Shown here: positions 41,313-50,514 of the stretch, piece by piece
Layout of the letters: the number at the start of each line of letters is the position of its first letter
How positions within the stretch are numbered: position 1 is the first letter of the stretch
Source of the DNA: Clostridium sp. OM02-18AC
GTDB lineage: Bacteria > Bacillota > Clostridia > Lachnospirales > Lachnospiraceae
DNA: 64,000 nucleotides
Direction of reading: 5' to 3'
Assembly: GCF_003481825.1 (NCBI RefSeq)
Contig: NZ_QULW01000009.1
Location: forward strand, 62,001-126,000
Notes under the pieces: model-generated
Databases searched by the model: none
What the model was told of the DNA's origin: nothing
Seen by the model: the letters and a program-made list of their open reading frames with translations, nothing else
Translations under genes and position numbers: made by a program

Positions 41313-42086
41313 ATGGAAGAAAAGAAGACACCCGTGATCCGGGTGAAGAATTTATATAAAATTTACCAGGTGGGCACAAATAAGGTCTATGCCTTAAACG
41401 GTGTGGATTTCACGATGTACAAAGGGGAATTTTGTGCGATTGTCGGTCCATCGGGTTCCGGAAAGTCTACGCTTCTGAATATGTTAGCCGGGTTGGAAAA
41501 ACCGACAAAAGGCGAGATCATCATAGCCGGGAAACATATGGAACGGATGGATGAAAACCAGCTGGTGACGTTTCGGCGGGAAAATGTAGGTTTCATTTTT
41601 CAGTCCTACAATTTATTGAAAACGCTCAATGCCGTGGAAAACGTTGCTTTGCCTCTTTCGTTCCGTGGAGTACCAAAGAAGATACGAAATGCAAAAGCAG
41701 AAGAATATTTAAAGCTGGTTGGTCTGGAAAAGCAGATGAAGCATATGGCGAACGCCATGTCTGGCGGTCAGCAGCAGCGTGTAGGCATTGCACGGGCGCT
41801 GGTGGTAAATCCAAAGATCATTTTTGCGGATGAGCCAACCGGAAACCTGGATTCCAAAACGACCATGGAAGTGTTAAAGCTGATGCAGCGGATTGTGCGG
41901 GAGCAAAACCAGACCCTGGTTATGGTCACGCATGACAATTACATAGCCGGGTTTGCGGACCGGCAGTTCCACATTGTGGATGGAAAAATTCTGAAAATTG
42001 AGGAGCAGAAAGCGGACGAAGTGGGAGAAAAAATGGCGGAATCAGAACCAACAGAACCAGAACGGTTCGGAACATGTTTGAAATAG
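41313..42086 (+). CDS. ABC transporter ATP-binding protein, MacB/LolD type
   Basis: The 257-residue ATPase has Walker A GPSGSGKST, Q-loop FIFQSYNLLKTLNAVENV, signature MSGGQQQRVGIARAL, Walker B IIFADEPTGNLDS and switch MVTHD. The short GNLDS-type sequence places it with the MacB/LolD/FtsE group that works with FtsX-like permeases. ATG 41313 follows GAGGAG by 6 nt; several upstream in-frame ATGs have no site. It is the first gene of a three-gene set with a surface protein and a permease. Confidence 0.92.
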   Translation: MEEKKTPVIRVKNLYKIYQVGTNKVYALNGVDFTMYKGEFCAIVGPSGSGKSTLLNMLAGLEKPTKGEIIIAGKHMERMDENQLVTFRRENVGFIFQSYNLLKTLNAVENVALPLSFRGVPKKIRNAKAEEYLKLVGLEKQMKHMANAMSGGQQQRVGIARALVVNPKIIFADEPTGNLDSKTTMEVLKLMQRIVREQNQTLVMVTHDNYIAGFADRQFHIVDGKILKIEEQKADEVGEKMAESEPTEPERFGTCLK

Positions 42087-42098
42087 AGGAGAAGAGCA

Positions 42099-43958
42099 AT
42101 GAAAAAAATGAAATGGAAGCGGCTTGCCGCCTTTGTACTGGCTGCGCTGCTGTTTGCAGGAGCTGTGCCATTTACCATGCCGGTGCAGACCTATGCATCG
42201 GAGGTAGCGGTGTATTCTGACAAGATCCAGCGGGGAAAGACAGGGAAATCCCTGACGGTCAGTTTTACCATTCAGAATCAAAGCGGAAGTGATATCAAAG
42301 ACGCAAAGATTGCGTTTGACACCAGCGGTGGTGAAATCTGGGATGAAGACGAGGAAGACCGCCAGTATGGCTATTCCTTTCCGTTTGAGGTGACCGGAAA
42401 GCTGAATGATACCGATCATCCAAAGGGAATCGGAACCATTTCGGACGGAAAAGAAAAGAAAGTTTCCCTGACCGGTACTGTGCGCCGGGATTTATCTGAG
42501 GGTTACTATAAAGTCCCGGTTGTAGTCATGGACAAAGACGGGGGCTGGATCGGTCATGAGGACCTGCGTGTCTGGATCACCAAATCCACTTCCAAGGATG
42601 ATGACGACGATGACACTAACAAAACCTACGATTTTGTTTTGGGCGAAGGGCAGGATGCTCCGCGCGGCGTTTATCCGAATGTGATGAATTTTTCCATTGG
42701 CCTGCGTAACAACAGTCCGGCAACGGTATACAATGTGAAAGCGAGCATGGTCCTGGATGCGGACAATACGAAGTTCCCGTTTGAGATCAATGATGCCAAC
42801 TACGACCGCATGTTTGACAAGATCGCGGTTGATGAGACGGTGCAGCTGGACTACAGCTTTGCTATCCGCAAGGAGTCCTACACCGGTTATTACCCGATCA
42901 CCATGAAAATCTATTATTCAGACAGTTCCACCGGGGAGGAACTGAAAACCTATGAGACGTCCTTCTTTGTCCATATTGTAAGTAAGCCGACTAAGGACGA
43001 TTACGATGAATTTAATGAACATGACCGCACCAAGGCCCGCCTGATTATCGACGGATACAGTACCGATCCGGAAACCATCATTGCGGGAGAAAGTTTTGAC
43101 CTGCTTCTTACCGTGAAGAACGCTTCCAGCAGTGTTTCGGCATCGGACATTCTTTTGACGGCAGAATCGGAGAAAGTTTCCGACAGTCCGGTATTCACCA
43201 CGGAATCCGGATCCAGTTCTGTAGCAGTCAATTCACTTGGTGCAGGTGCATCGACGCAGGTGCGTTTTCGCATGGCATCGCGGGCGGGGGTAGATCAGCG
43301 TTCTTATGGACTTACGATCAAGGCAAAGTTCGACAGCCCGGAATTTAAAAATGCGGAGGAAAATATGGCGGTAGACATTCCGGTTAAGCAGATTCCGCGC
43401 CTGAACACGGGAACCTTTGAGGTGACCCCGGATTCCATCAATGTGGGCGAAGAGTCCAATATCATGTTTGGCATCAACAATACCGGCAAGGTGACTCTTT
43501 ACAATGTGATGGCGAAGTTTGAGGCAGACTCCATCCAGACCACAGACACCTACGTCGGCAATATCAAATCCGGCGAGACCGGAAACGTGGACTGCATGGT
43601 AACCGGAGCGACACCGACCACAGACGACGGTAAAGTGAAAGTTATCATTTCCTACGAGGATGAAAATGGCGAGGTGTCAGAGGTAGAAAAAGAACTGACC
43701 CTGTTTGTAAGCGAACCTGCTCCGGATATGGACGAGATGGATCTGGACGGTATGGACGATATGCCGCAGGAAGAGCCGGGACCGATGCAGAAATACGGAA
43801 AGATCGTGCTGATCGCTGTGGCAATCGTCGCCGGAGCAGTAGCTGGCTGTGTTGTATACAAGCACCGGAAACGGAAAAAAGAGCAGGCATTGCTGGCAAG
43901 CGAAGAGGAACTGCAGGACGAAGATGATAAACAAGCTGACACCCGGGAAGGAAAATAG
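42099..43958 (+). CDS. Exported, membrane-anchored protein with CARDB-like repeats (COG1361-type)
   Basis: The 619-residue protein has a signal peptide (LAAFVLAALLFAGAVPF... then YASE), several tandem immunoglobulin-like segments with N-rich 'VKNASSSVSASDILL' and 'INNTGKVTLYNVMA' type motifs, an Asp-rich stretch near residue 165, and a C-terminal membrane helix (IVLIAVAIVAGAVAGCVVY) with a basic anchor and acidic tail. It lies 12 nt after the ATPase gene and before the permease. It takes the gene position of a MacA-type adaptor, but the fold is different. It is probably the extracellular partner of the transporter. Confidence 0.8.
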   Translation: MKKMKWKRLAAFVLAALLFAGAVPFTMPVQTYASEVAVYSDKIQRGKTGKSLTVSFTIQNQSGSDIKDAKIAFDTSGGEIWDEDEEDRQYGYSFPFEVTGKLNDTDHPKGIGTISDGKEKKVSLTGTVRRDLSEGYYKVPVVVMDKDGGWIGHEDLRVWITKSTSKDDDDDDTNKTYDFVLGEGQDAPRGVYPNVMNFSIGLRNNSPATVYNVKASMVLDADNTKFPFEINDANYDRMFDKIAVDETVQLDYSFAIRKESYTGYYPITMKIYYSDSSTGEELKTYETSFFVHIVSKPTKDDYDEFNEHDRTKARLIIDGYSTDPETIIAGESFDLLLTVKNASSSVSASDILLTAESEKVSDSPVFTTESGSSSVAVNSLGAGASTQVRFRMASRAGVDQRSYGLTIKAKFDSPEFKNAEENMAVDIPVKQIPRLNTGTFEVTPDSINVGEESNIMFGINNTGKVTLYNVMAKFEADSIQTTDTYVGNIKSGETGNVDCMVTGATPTTDDGKVKVIISYEDENGEVSEVEKELTLFVSEPAPDMDEMDLDGMDDMPQEEPGPMQKYGKIVLIAVAIVAGAVAGCVVYKHRKRKKEQALLASEEELQDEDDKQADTREGK

Positions 43959-44058
43959 CCTGTGCAGGACAGGAAAACAGGATGAATGCCCTGGATTCTG
44001 TCAAACATTCGAAACAGAAGCATTTGAAGAAATGGAACGTTGAGAGGAAACAAACACA

Positions 44059-45396
44059 ATGAAATTTGTAGATCTGCTGGCGATGAGCCTGAAAAATTTA
44101 AGCAGAAGAAAACTGAGGACCGCTCTGACGGTCCTTGGTGTCGTGATCGGTACAGCGTCCATTGTCGTCATGGTTTCCCTTGGCATTGGGCTTAGTGAAT
44201 TGAACCGGGAACTCATTTCTTCCTATGGAAGCCTGACCGAGATCACGGTCAACAATCCTTATAATGGCGACAGCACAAAAGATCCGCTCTATCTGACGGA
44301 TGATGTGGTAAAGCAGATGGAAAAACTTCCCTATGTGACTGGGGTGTATCCGATGCTGCAGGTGGATGTGCTGATGCAGCAGGGAAAATATAGCAGCAAT
44401 GTGACCTTAAACGGTGTGCCTTACGAGTATCTGAAAAAAATTCCATTGGGGCAGGGAACGCTTTCAAATTCATCCGATCATGAATTAAAGCTTATTTACG
44501 GCAATGCCATCATCCAGTGGTTTACCGATGCGAAAGGCAATAACACCTACTGGGAAACCGGGGAACTTCCGAACGTGGATTTCATGGGAAAGCCGATGTT
44601 TGTGATCTTTGATACGGATACCTATTACCAGTCCCAGAATGGTGGGGAAGATGCTCCAAAGCCGCCGAAGAAGTATCTGCTGAAAGCAGACGGTGTGGTA
44701 GAAGGCGGCGTGGACGATTACAACAGCTATGCCTATAACGTTTACACCAGGCTGGATCTTCTGGAAACCCAGCTGAAGCGGATCTTTAAGAAAAAAGCCA
44801 TTCCGGGACAGCCGACAACCAAAAAAGGAAAACCTTACCGCTATTTCATCTACAATTCCTGCAGCGTCAATGTGGATGATATAGAGCATGTGGGCGAAGT
44901 ACAAAAGAAGCTTACCGACATGGGGTTTCAGGCATCCAGCAACGCCGACTGGATGAAGCAGTCGGAACAGCAGTCCAACATGATCCAGGCAGTGCTTGGC
45001 GGAATTGGTGCGGTCTCTTTATTTGTGGCAGCGATCGGCATTGCCAATACCATGATGATGTCCATCTACGAGCGCACGAAAGAAATCGGAATCATAAAAG
45101 TGCTCGGATGTGACATGAAAGTGATTCGCAATATGTTCCTGCTGGAATCCGGTTTTATCGGGTTTATGGGCGGTGTTGTGGGGCTGATCTTTAGTGCGGG
45201 CATATCCTTTGCCATCAACCATTTGCTTCAGATCGGCCAGACCATGACCGGCATGAGCGGCAACATCTCCCGGATTCCGCTGTGGCTGGCGGCAGCCTCG
45301 GTAGGCTTTGCCGTGCTGATGGGCATGGCGGCCGGGTTCTTCCCGGCACTGCGGGCCATGAAACTGAGCCCGCTTGCAGCAATCCGCAATGAATAG
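44059..45396 (+). CDS. ABC transporter permease, MacB/FtsX family
   Basis: The 445-residue permease has an N-terminal helix preceded by the SLKNLSRRKLRTALTVLGVVIGTA motif region typical of MacB_PCD proteins, a large extracellular domain (about residues 45-305), and three C-terminal helices with the FtsX-type ERTKEIGIIKVLGCD loop. Such proteins are mechanotransmission exporters or sensors rather than classical importers. It follows the anchored surface protein by 100 bp on the same strand. Substrate unknown. Confidence 0.92.
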   Translation: MKFVDLLAMSLKNLSRRKLRTALTVLGVVIGTASIVVMVSLGIGLSELNRELISSYGSLTEITVNNPYNGDSTKDPLYLTDDVVKQMEKLPYVTGVYPMLQVDVLMQQGKYSSNVTLNGVPYEYLKKIPLGQGTLSNSSDHELKLIYGNAIIQWFTDAKGNNTYWETGELPNVDFMGKPMFVIFDTDTYYQSQNGGEDAPKPPKKYLLKADGVVEGGVDDYNSYAYNVYTRLDLLETQLKRIFKKKAIPGQPTTKKGKPYRYFIYNSCSVNVDDIEHVGEVQKKLTDMGFQASSNADWMKQSEQQSNMIQAVLGGIGAVSLFVAAIGIANTMMMSIYERTKEIGIIKVLGCDMKVIRNMFLLESGFIGFMGGVVGLIFSAGISFAINHLLQIGQTMTGMSGNISRIPLWLAAASVGFAVLMGMAAGFFPALRAMKLSPLAAIRNE

Positions 45397-45422
45397 TGGA
45401 TGAAAAGCACTTGAAAAAATAC

Positions 45423-45451
45423 TTGCATTTTCCACGCGAATCCGCTATCCT
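45423..45451 (+). promoter_or_regulatory. Promoter of the purine operon
   Basis: TTGCAT (45423-45428) and TATCCT (45446-45451) are 17 bp apart. Transcription would start near 45458, exactly at the head of the riboswitch. Confidence 0.75.
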
Positions 45452-45460
45452 GTATACAGA

Positions 45461-45562
45461 GCGTGTGACTGGCGGAAAGAGTGGGAAACCACAGGGGAGC
45501 ACGCAAGTTTGAATTGCCGGCCGCCTGGGCACCATATTTTGTGGTACTCAGGCGGCCTTTTT
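45461..45562 (+). ncRNA. ZTP riboswitch (pfl motif) with overlapping terminator
   Basis: The sequence follows the ZTP/ZMP aptamer: GCGTG (45461) pairs with CACGC (45500-45504) as P1, with the conserved GTGACTGGCG segment; P2 is GTGG-GAAA-CCAC (45481-45492) followed by AGGGGAGC; the distal GCCGGCCGCCTGGGC holds the CCGCC that forms a pseudoknot with GGCGG. This class binds the purine intermediate ZMP/ZTP (AICAR phosphates) and turns on folate and purine genes. Here it precedes a PurO-type cyclohydrolase and AICAR transformylase, an exact functional fit. The distal aptamer segment is also the left arm of the terminator, so ligand binding should allow read-through. Confidence 0.95.
45519..45562 (+). 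terminator. Riboswitch-controlled terminator
   Basis: GGCCGCCTG (45519-45527) pairs with CAGGCGGCC (45549-45557), with an inner partly paired ACCA/TGGT extension, followed by TTTTT. It shares bases with the ZTP aptamer, forming the expression platform. Confidence 0.93.
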
Positions 45563-45684
45563 GCAAATGTCGGGCAGATGAAACCCGAAACAGTTCTGAA
45601 AAAAGAAACAGCCGATTGGTAAGATACTGCAAGATATGGAAACAGTGAGATCCATCAAATGTTCATTCATAGGAGGAAACAGCG

Positions 45685-46398
45685 ATGAAACAGTTATCCC
45701 TGCAGGAAGAGTTACAGGCAAACGCATACCCGGGAAGGGGCATTGTCATTGGAAAGACCCCGGATGGCACGAAGGCAGTGACGGCCTACTTTATCATGGG
45801 CCGCAGCGAAAACAGCCGTAACCGGGTTTTTGTGGAAGACGGTGAGGGCATCCGTACCCAGGCCTTTGACCCGGACAAGCTGACTGACCCGAGCCTGATC
45901 ATCTATGCGCCGGTCCGTGTGCTTGGAAACAAGACTATCGTCACAAATGGTGACCAGACCGACACCATCTACGAGGGCATGGACAAACAGCTTACCTTTG
46001 AGCAGTCCCTCCGAAGCCGTGAGTTTGAGCCGGATGCACCGAACTACACCCCGCGTATTTCCGGCATTCTTCACATTGAAAACGGACGTTATAACTATGC
46101 CATGTCCATCTTAAAGAGCAACAACGGCAACCCGGATGCCTGCAACCGTTACACTTTTGCTTACGAGAATCCGGTAGCCGGTGAGGGACATTTCATTCAT
46201 ACTTACATGCACGACGGCAATCCGCTCCCGAGCTTTGAGGGCGAGCCGAAATTAGTAGGAATCTTAGACGATATGGATGCTTTTACTGAGCTGCTGTGGA
46301 ACAGCTTAAACCCGGACAACAAGGTTTCCCTGTTTGTGCGCTACATCGATATCACAACCGGCGCATATGAGACGAAAATCGTGAATAAGAACAAATAA
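45685..46398 (+). CDS. IMP cyclohydrolase, PurO-like family
   Basis: The 237-residue protein matches the archaeal-type IMP cyclohydrolase family (PurO-like): NAYPGRGIVIGKTPDGTKAV, YFIMGRSENSRNRVF, LRSREFEPDAPNYTPRISG and GEGHFIHTYMHDGNPLPSF. It closes the ring of FAICAR to form IMP, the last step of purine synthesis. In most bacteria this is done by the N-terminal domain of PurH, which is unrelated. The gene directly after it encodes the other PurH activity. The start follows AGGAGGAAAC. The ZTP riboswitch controls the operon. Confidence 0.92.
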   Translation: MKQLSLQEELQANAYPGRGIVIGKTPDGTKAVTAYFIMGRSENSRNRVFVEDGEGIRTQAFDPDKLTDPSLIIYAPVRVLGNKTIVTNGDQTDTIYEGMDKQLTFEQSLRSREFEPDAPNYTPRISGILHIENGRYNYAMSILKSNNGNPDACNRYTFAYENPVAGEGHFIHTYMHDGNPLPSFEGEPKLVGILDDMDAFTELLWNSLNPDNKVSLFVRYIDITTGAYETKIVNKNK

Positions 46399-46479
46399 GA
46401 CGAAAAGTCAGGAAAAACAGGAGAGACAAATGCCAATGGGCAGCAAAGCTGCCAAACAAAAGAAAGGAAGAACGTGACG

Positions 46480-47658
46480 ATGAACGAGATGGAATTAAAG
46501 TATGGCTGTAACCCGAATCAGAAACCGGCAAGAGTTTTTATGAACGATAACAAAGACCTTCCATTCCAGGTACTGAGCGGAAAACCAGGCTACATCAACC
46601 TGCTGGATGCATTTAACGGCTGGCAGCTGGTAAGAGAACTGAAAAAAGCAACCGGACTTCCGGCAGCAGCTTCTTTTAAGCATGTATCCCCGGCCGGAGC
46701 TGCAGTTGGTCTGCCGCTTTCCGAGACCCTGGCAAAGATCTACTGGGTTGACGACATGGGCGAGCTTTCTCCGTTAGCAAGTGCCTATGCAAGAGCGCGT
46801 GGTGCGGACCGCATGTCTTCCTTTGGTGATTTCATTTCCCTGTCCGATGTCTGCGATGTTTCTACCGCAAAGCTCATCAAGCGTGAGGTTTCTGACGGTG
46901 TCATTGCACCGGGCTATGAGCCGGAAGCACTGGCCATCTTAAAAGAAAAGAAAAAAGGCAATTACTGCGTAATCCAGATCGACCCGGATTATGAGCCGGA
47001 GCCGATCGAGCGCAAGCAGGTGTTCGGTGTAGTCTTTGAGCAGGGCAGAAATAACCTGGATATCAACAAAGAGATGCTGGCAAACGTTGTGACGGAGAAC
47101 AAAGAAATCCCGGATCAGGCAAAGATCGATCTGGTAATTTCCCTCATCACCTTAAAATATACCCAGTCCAACTCTGTGTGCTACGCAAAGGACGGTCAGG
47201 CTATCGGCATCGGCGCAGGCCAGCAGTCCCGCGTACACTGCACCAGACTGGCAGGCCAGAAAGCGGATAACTGGTTTTTACGCCAGGCACCGCAGGTATT
47301 GAACCTGCAGTTCGTGGATGGCATCAAGCGTGCAGACCGCGACAATGCGATTGACGTTTACATTGGTGACGAGTACATGGATGTTTTGGCAGATGGTACA
47401 TGGGAGAAGACTTTCAAGGTAAAACCGCCGGTATTCACCAAGGAAGAAAAACGCGCATGGTTAGACCAGATGACCGATGTGGCATTGGGCTCTGACGCAT
47501 TCTTCCCGTTCGGTGACAATATCGAGCGTGCACATAAGAGCGGCGTGAACTATATTGCGCAGCCGGGCGGATCCGTTCGCGACGACAACGTGATCGAAAC
47601 CTGCAACAAATACAACATGGCGATGGCCTTCACCGGCATCCGCCTGTTCCACCACTAG
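46480..47658 (+). CDS. Stand-alone AICAR transformylase (PurH C-terminal-type domain)
   Basis: The 392-residue protein has only the AICAR formyltransferase half of PurH: ELKYGCNPNQKPARVF, PAAASFKHVSPAGAAVGLPL, YARARGADRMSSFGDFIS, VFGVVFEQGRNN and SNSVCYAKDGQAIGIGAGQQSRVHC, GSDAFFPFGDNIERA. It transfers a formyl group from 10-formyl-tetrahydrofolate to AICAR. The IMP cyclohydrolase domain is missing, and the neighbouring PurO-like gene supplies it. ATG 46480 follows AAAGGAAG by 9 nt; GTG 46474 is less likely. Confidence 0.94.
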   Translation: MNEMELKYGCNPNQKPARVFMNDNKDLPFQVLSGKPGYINLLDAFNGWQLVRELKKATGLPAAASFKHVSPAGAAVGLPLSETLAKIYWVDDMGELSPLASAYARARGADRMSSFGDFISLSDVCDVSTAKLIKREVSDGVIAPGYEPEALAILKEKKKGNYCVIQIDPDYEPEPIERKQVFGVVFEQGRNNLDINKEMLANVVTENKEIPDQAKIDLVISLITLKYTQSNSVCYAKDGQAIGIGAGQQSRVHCTRLAGQKADNWFLRQAPQVLNLQFVDGIKRADRDNAIDVYIGDEYMDVLADGTWEKTFKVKPPVFTKEEKRAWLDQMTDVALGSDAFFPFGDNIERAHKSGVNYIAQPGGSVRDDNVIETCNKYNMAMAFTGIRLFHH

Positions 47659-47757
47659 GAGATACGGGAAACCGGCAGCAGCCAGAACATGCAGGGCTGC
47701 TGCATCCCCCATGTTTGCCGGAGTGGAACAAAAAACATGAAATTGGAGGATGAAAAG

Positions 47758-48357
47758 ATGTTTATTACCTGTTTAGACTTAGAAGGAGTTCTGGTACCGG
47801 AAATCTGGATCGCATTCGCTGAGGCAAGCGGCATCCCGGAGTTAAAGCGCACCACCCGCGATGAGCCGGACTACGACAAGCTGATGAAATGGCGTCTCGG
47901 AATCTTAAAGGAGCACGGACTTGGCTTGAAGGAGATCCAGGAAACCATCGAGAAGATCGACCCGATGCCGGGGGCAAGAGCGTTTTTGGATGAGCTCCGG
48001 GAGCTGGGACAGGTAATCATCATCAGCGATACCTTCACCCAGTTCGCAAAGCCGCTCATGAAAAAACTGGGCTGGCCAACCATTTTCTGCAACGAGCTGG
48101 AAGTAGCAGAGGACGGCGAGATCACCGGATTTAAGATGCGCATTGAGCAGTCCAAGCTCAGTACCGTCAAGGCGCTGCAGTCCATTGGCTTTGAGACCAT
48201 TGCCAGCGGCGACAGCTACAATGACCTTGGCATGATCCGCGCCAGCAAGGCGGGCTTCCTCTTTAAGAGTACCGAGCAGATCAAGAACGACAATCCGGAT
48301 CTTCCGGCATATGAGACGTATGAGGAGCTGCTTACAGCGATCAAGGCAGCGGTATAG
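47758..48357 (+). CDS. thrH: ThrH-like phosphoserine/homoserine phosphotransferase
   Basis: The 199-residue HAD enzyme matches ThrH: MFITCLDLEGVLVPEIWIAF (motif I has DLEG in place of DxDGT), IIISDTFTQF and ASGDSYNDLGMIRAS. ThrH has phosphoserine phosphatase activity and can move the phosphate to homoserine. ATG 47758 follows GGAGGATG. It lies 99 bp after the AICAR transformylase gene on the same strand, possibly in the riboswitch-controlled transcript. A terminator follows. Confidence 0.9.
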   Translation: MFITCLDLEGVLVPEIWIAFAEASGIPELKRTTRDEPDYDKLMKWRLGILKEHGLGLKEIQETIEKIDPMPGARAFLDELRELGQVIIISDTFTQFAKPLMKKLGWPTIFCNELEVAEDGEITGFKMRIEQSKLSTVKALQSIGFETIASGDSYNDLGMIRASKAGFLFKSTEQIKNDNPDLPAYETYEELLTAIKAAV

Positions 48358-48420
48358 ATTTTGGACAGGGCAGACGAAATGACAAAGAACGTGTGACCGA
48401 TGCATTTCCAAAGAAAAGCA

Positions 48421-48463
48421 AAAGAGAGCAGATTTCCGAAACAGGAGATTTTGCTCTTTTTGT
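48421..48463 (+). terminator. Terminator after thrH
   Basis: AGAGCA (48425-48430) pairs with TGCTCT (48452-48457), with further A/T and inner GATTTCC/GGAGATT pairing, followed by TTTTTG. The rest of the ~390-bp gap before pilB holds two repeat copies and an A/T-rich promoter-like TATACT at 48663-48668. Confidence 0.65.
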
Positions 48464-48502
48464 TTTGCGGGAAATTGTGTTCTGTGAAATCAAAAGAACT
48501 TT

Positions 48503-48544
48503 GCGAGGAAAAGCGTCAGCGACAAGTCTTGTAGATGGTTACTG
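48503..48544 (+). repeat. Degenerate relative of the 13.6-kb hairpin element
   Basis: GCGAGGAAAAGCG...GTAGATGGTTACTG resembles 13625-13663 (GCGAGGAAGCG...GTAGATGGTTGCTG). The second arm of the hairpin is missing here, so this copy is a half element. Confidence 0.45.
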
Positions 48545-48685
48545 GAAAAATGTGTTAAATAGAGAAGAAAATAATGAGAAGAAAATAATGAGAAGAATGT
48601 GAATAATAGTAATTGAAAATTACAGAAAAATGTGAAAAAATATACGGGAAAAGAAAAAGTGTTATACTTAATAAATGAAATAAAC

Positions 48686-48711
48686 GTTGCTGGACACGCA
48701 TGCGCGAACAG
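48686..48711 (+). repeat. Intergenic palindromic repeat, copy 2
   Basis: A 26-bp segment beginning GTTGCTGGACACGCATGCGC and ending GAACAG. It differs from copy 1 (37925-37950) at three positions; the central palindrome is kept as GCATGC. It lies in the leader of pilB, 38 bases before the start codon. Confidence 0.7.
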
Positions 48712-48749
48712 CGACAGATAAGTATCGATTTCATAGGAGAGAACACAGT

Positions 48750-50432
48750 ATGCGTACAAAACGATTAGGCGATATGCTCCTGGAACTTGGTCTGATCACG
48801 CAGGATCAGTTAAAGGAGGCACTTGAATTCCAGTCCAAAGAAAAGGACCGTCTGGGAAGCATTTTGATCAAACATAAGTTCATTACGGAAGGTCAGCTCA
48901 TCGATGCCCTCCGTATGCAGCTTGGTATCGATTACATTGATCTTACCAAGGTTGACATTGCACCGGAGATGTCGCAGTATGTCCCGAAAAACCTGGCAAA
49001 GCGCACAAACGTTGTGCCGGTGCGTCTTTCTAAGGATCAGCTGTTTTTAGCGATGGCGGATCCGTTGAACTTCATGGCAATCGAGGAAGCGCAGCGGACT
49101 TCCAAAAAACGGATCATCCCGATGATCGCATCAGAGCCTGCAGTGAAGCACGCCATCAACGTCCTTTACGGAAATGAAGGTGCGGTCCAGGCCATGGCAC
49201 AGATCCGCGCGGAGAATGCGGCCGCCCAGGAACAGGAAGCGGCACCGAGAACAGCGGAAAACCAGGAAAGTGCAACGCCGATGGTGCGCCTGGTCAATTC
49301 CATCATTGAGCGTGCTTATTCAGAAAATGCATCTGATATTCATTTCGAGCCGACCGAGGAAGAACTGGTCGTGCGCATGCGTATCGACGGTCAGCTGCAC
49401 CGGATCATGACGATTCCGGGAGAACTGAAAGACTCTGTCATTTCCCGTCTGAAGATCATGTCCAGACTGGATATCGTGGAAAAACGGATCCCGCAGGATG
49501 GACGTGCCGTGCTTCCGATGAAAGGGACTGACCTGGATATGCGTACCTCGACCCTTCCAACGATCTATGGCGAAAAAGTGGTAATCCGAATCCTGCGCAG
49601 AAATGAGGAATCTTTAAACCGGCGCGGCATTGGTATTCCACCGCTGGAAGATGCGAAGATTGATAAATTGTTGGGTCTGACTTCCGGAGTGATTATGATC
49701 GTGGGACCGACGGGTTCCGGTAAATCTTCCACCATGTATACACTGGTGCGCGAACTTCTTTCTGACCGGACGAACCTGATCACGCTGGAGGACCCGGTGG
49801 AGTACCACATCAAGGGGGCGACCCAGGTGCAGATCAATGAAAAAGTGGGACTGACCTTTGCATCGGGCCTGCGCTCGATTCTGCGTCAGGACCCGGATAT
49901 CATCTGTGTTGGCGAGATCCGTGACGGCGAGACCGCTGAGATCGCCATGCGTGCTGCCATGACCGGACATCTGGTTATTACTACGGTACATACGGAGGAT
50001 GCCATTTCTGCAATTGACCGTCTGCGCGATATGGGTGTGCCGCCGTATCTGATCGCATCGGGCCTGCGCGGTGTCATTTCCCAGCGCCTTCTCAGAAGAA
50101 TCTGTCCAAGCTGCAAGCAGGAGATCGTTCCGGAGAAGAAAGCCCTGGAGCTTGCAGGAATCCCAGATATTCCGGGGCAGAAATACTGGCAGGGTGCAGG
50201 CTGCGACCAGTGCTTCCGTTCCGGTTACCGCGGACGAATCGGTGTCTTTGAAGTGATGATGATCCAGGAAGAATTGCGTCACTGTATTTTAGAGGGAGCA
50301 GACCGCCGCAGATTTATGGAAGTAGCAAAGCGGGAGAGCGGATATGTGCCGATGTCGGAACATGCGCGCAAACTGGTGCAGGACGGAACTACCACGGTGG
50401 ATGAGATGATCCGCACACTGACGACATTGTAA
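48750..50432 (+). CDS. pilB: Type IV pilus extension ATPase PilB
   Basis: The 560-residue ATPase powers pilus assembly at the inner side of the membrane. It has an N-terminal MshEN-type domain (RLGDMLLELGLITQDQLKEA), the GspE catalytic core with Walker A GPTGSGKSS near residue 320, Asp box ITLEDPVEYHI, Walker B ILRQDPDIICVGEIRD and His box ITTVHTEDA, and the zinc-type CPSCKQE...CDQCFRSGY motif. ATG 48750 follows ATAGGAGAG. It is the first gene of a pilus operon reaching past the window end. Confidence 0.96.
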   Translation: MRTKRLGDMLLELGLITQDQLKEALEFQSKEKDRLGSILIKHKFITEGQLIDALRMQLGIDYIDLTKVDIAPEMSQYVPKNLAKRTNVVPVRLSKDQLFLAMADPLNFMAIEEAQRTSKKRIIPMIASEPAVKHAINVLYGNEGAVQAMAQIRAENAAAQEQEAAPRTAENQESATPMVRLVNSIIERAYSENASDIHFEPTEEELVVRMRIDGQLHRIMTIPGELKDSVISRLKIMSRLDIVEKRIPQDGRAVLPMKGTDLDMRTSTLPTIYGEKVVIRILRRNEESLNRRGIGIPPLEDAKIDKLLGLTSGVIMIVGPTGSGKSSTMYTLVRELLSDRTNLITLEDPVEYHIKGATQVQINEKVGLTFASGLRSILRQDPDIICVGEIRDGETAEIAMRAAMTGHLVITTVHTEDAISAIDRLRDMGVPPYLIASGLRGVISQRLLRRICPSCKQEIVPEKKALELAGIPDIPGQKYWQGAGCDQCFRSGYRGRIGVFEVMMIQEELRHCILEGADRRRFMEVAKRESGYVPMSEHARKLVQDGTTTVDEMIRTLTTL

Positions 50433-50514
50433 AATGGAAGTTTATAAAGAAGATTGCCTGATACAGGAAAGCGTAAACGACGGATCAGTATGGAATGAAA
50501 CAGAGAGGACAGAT

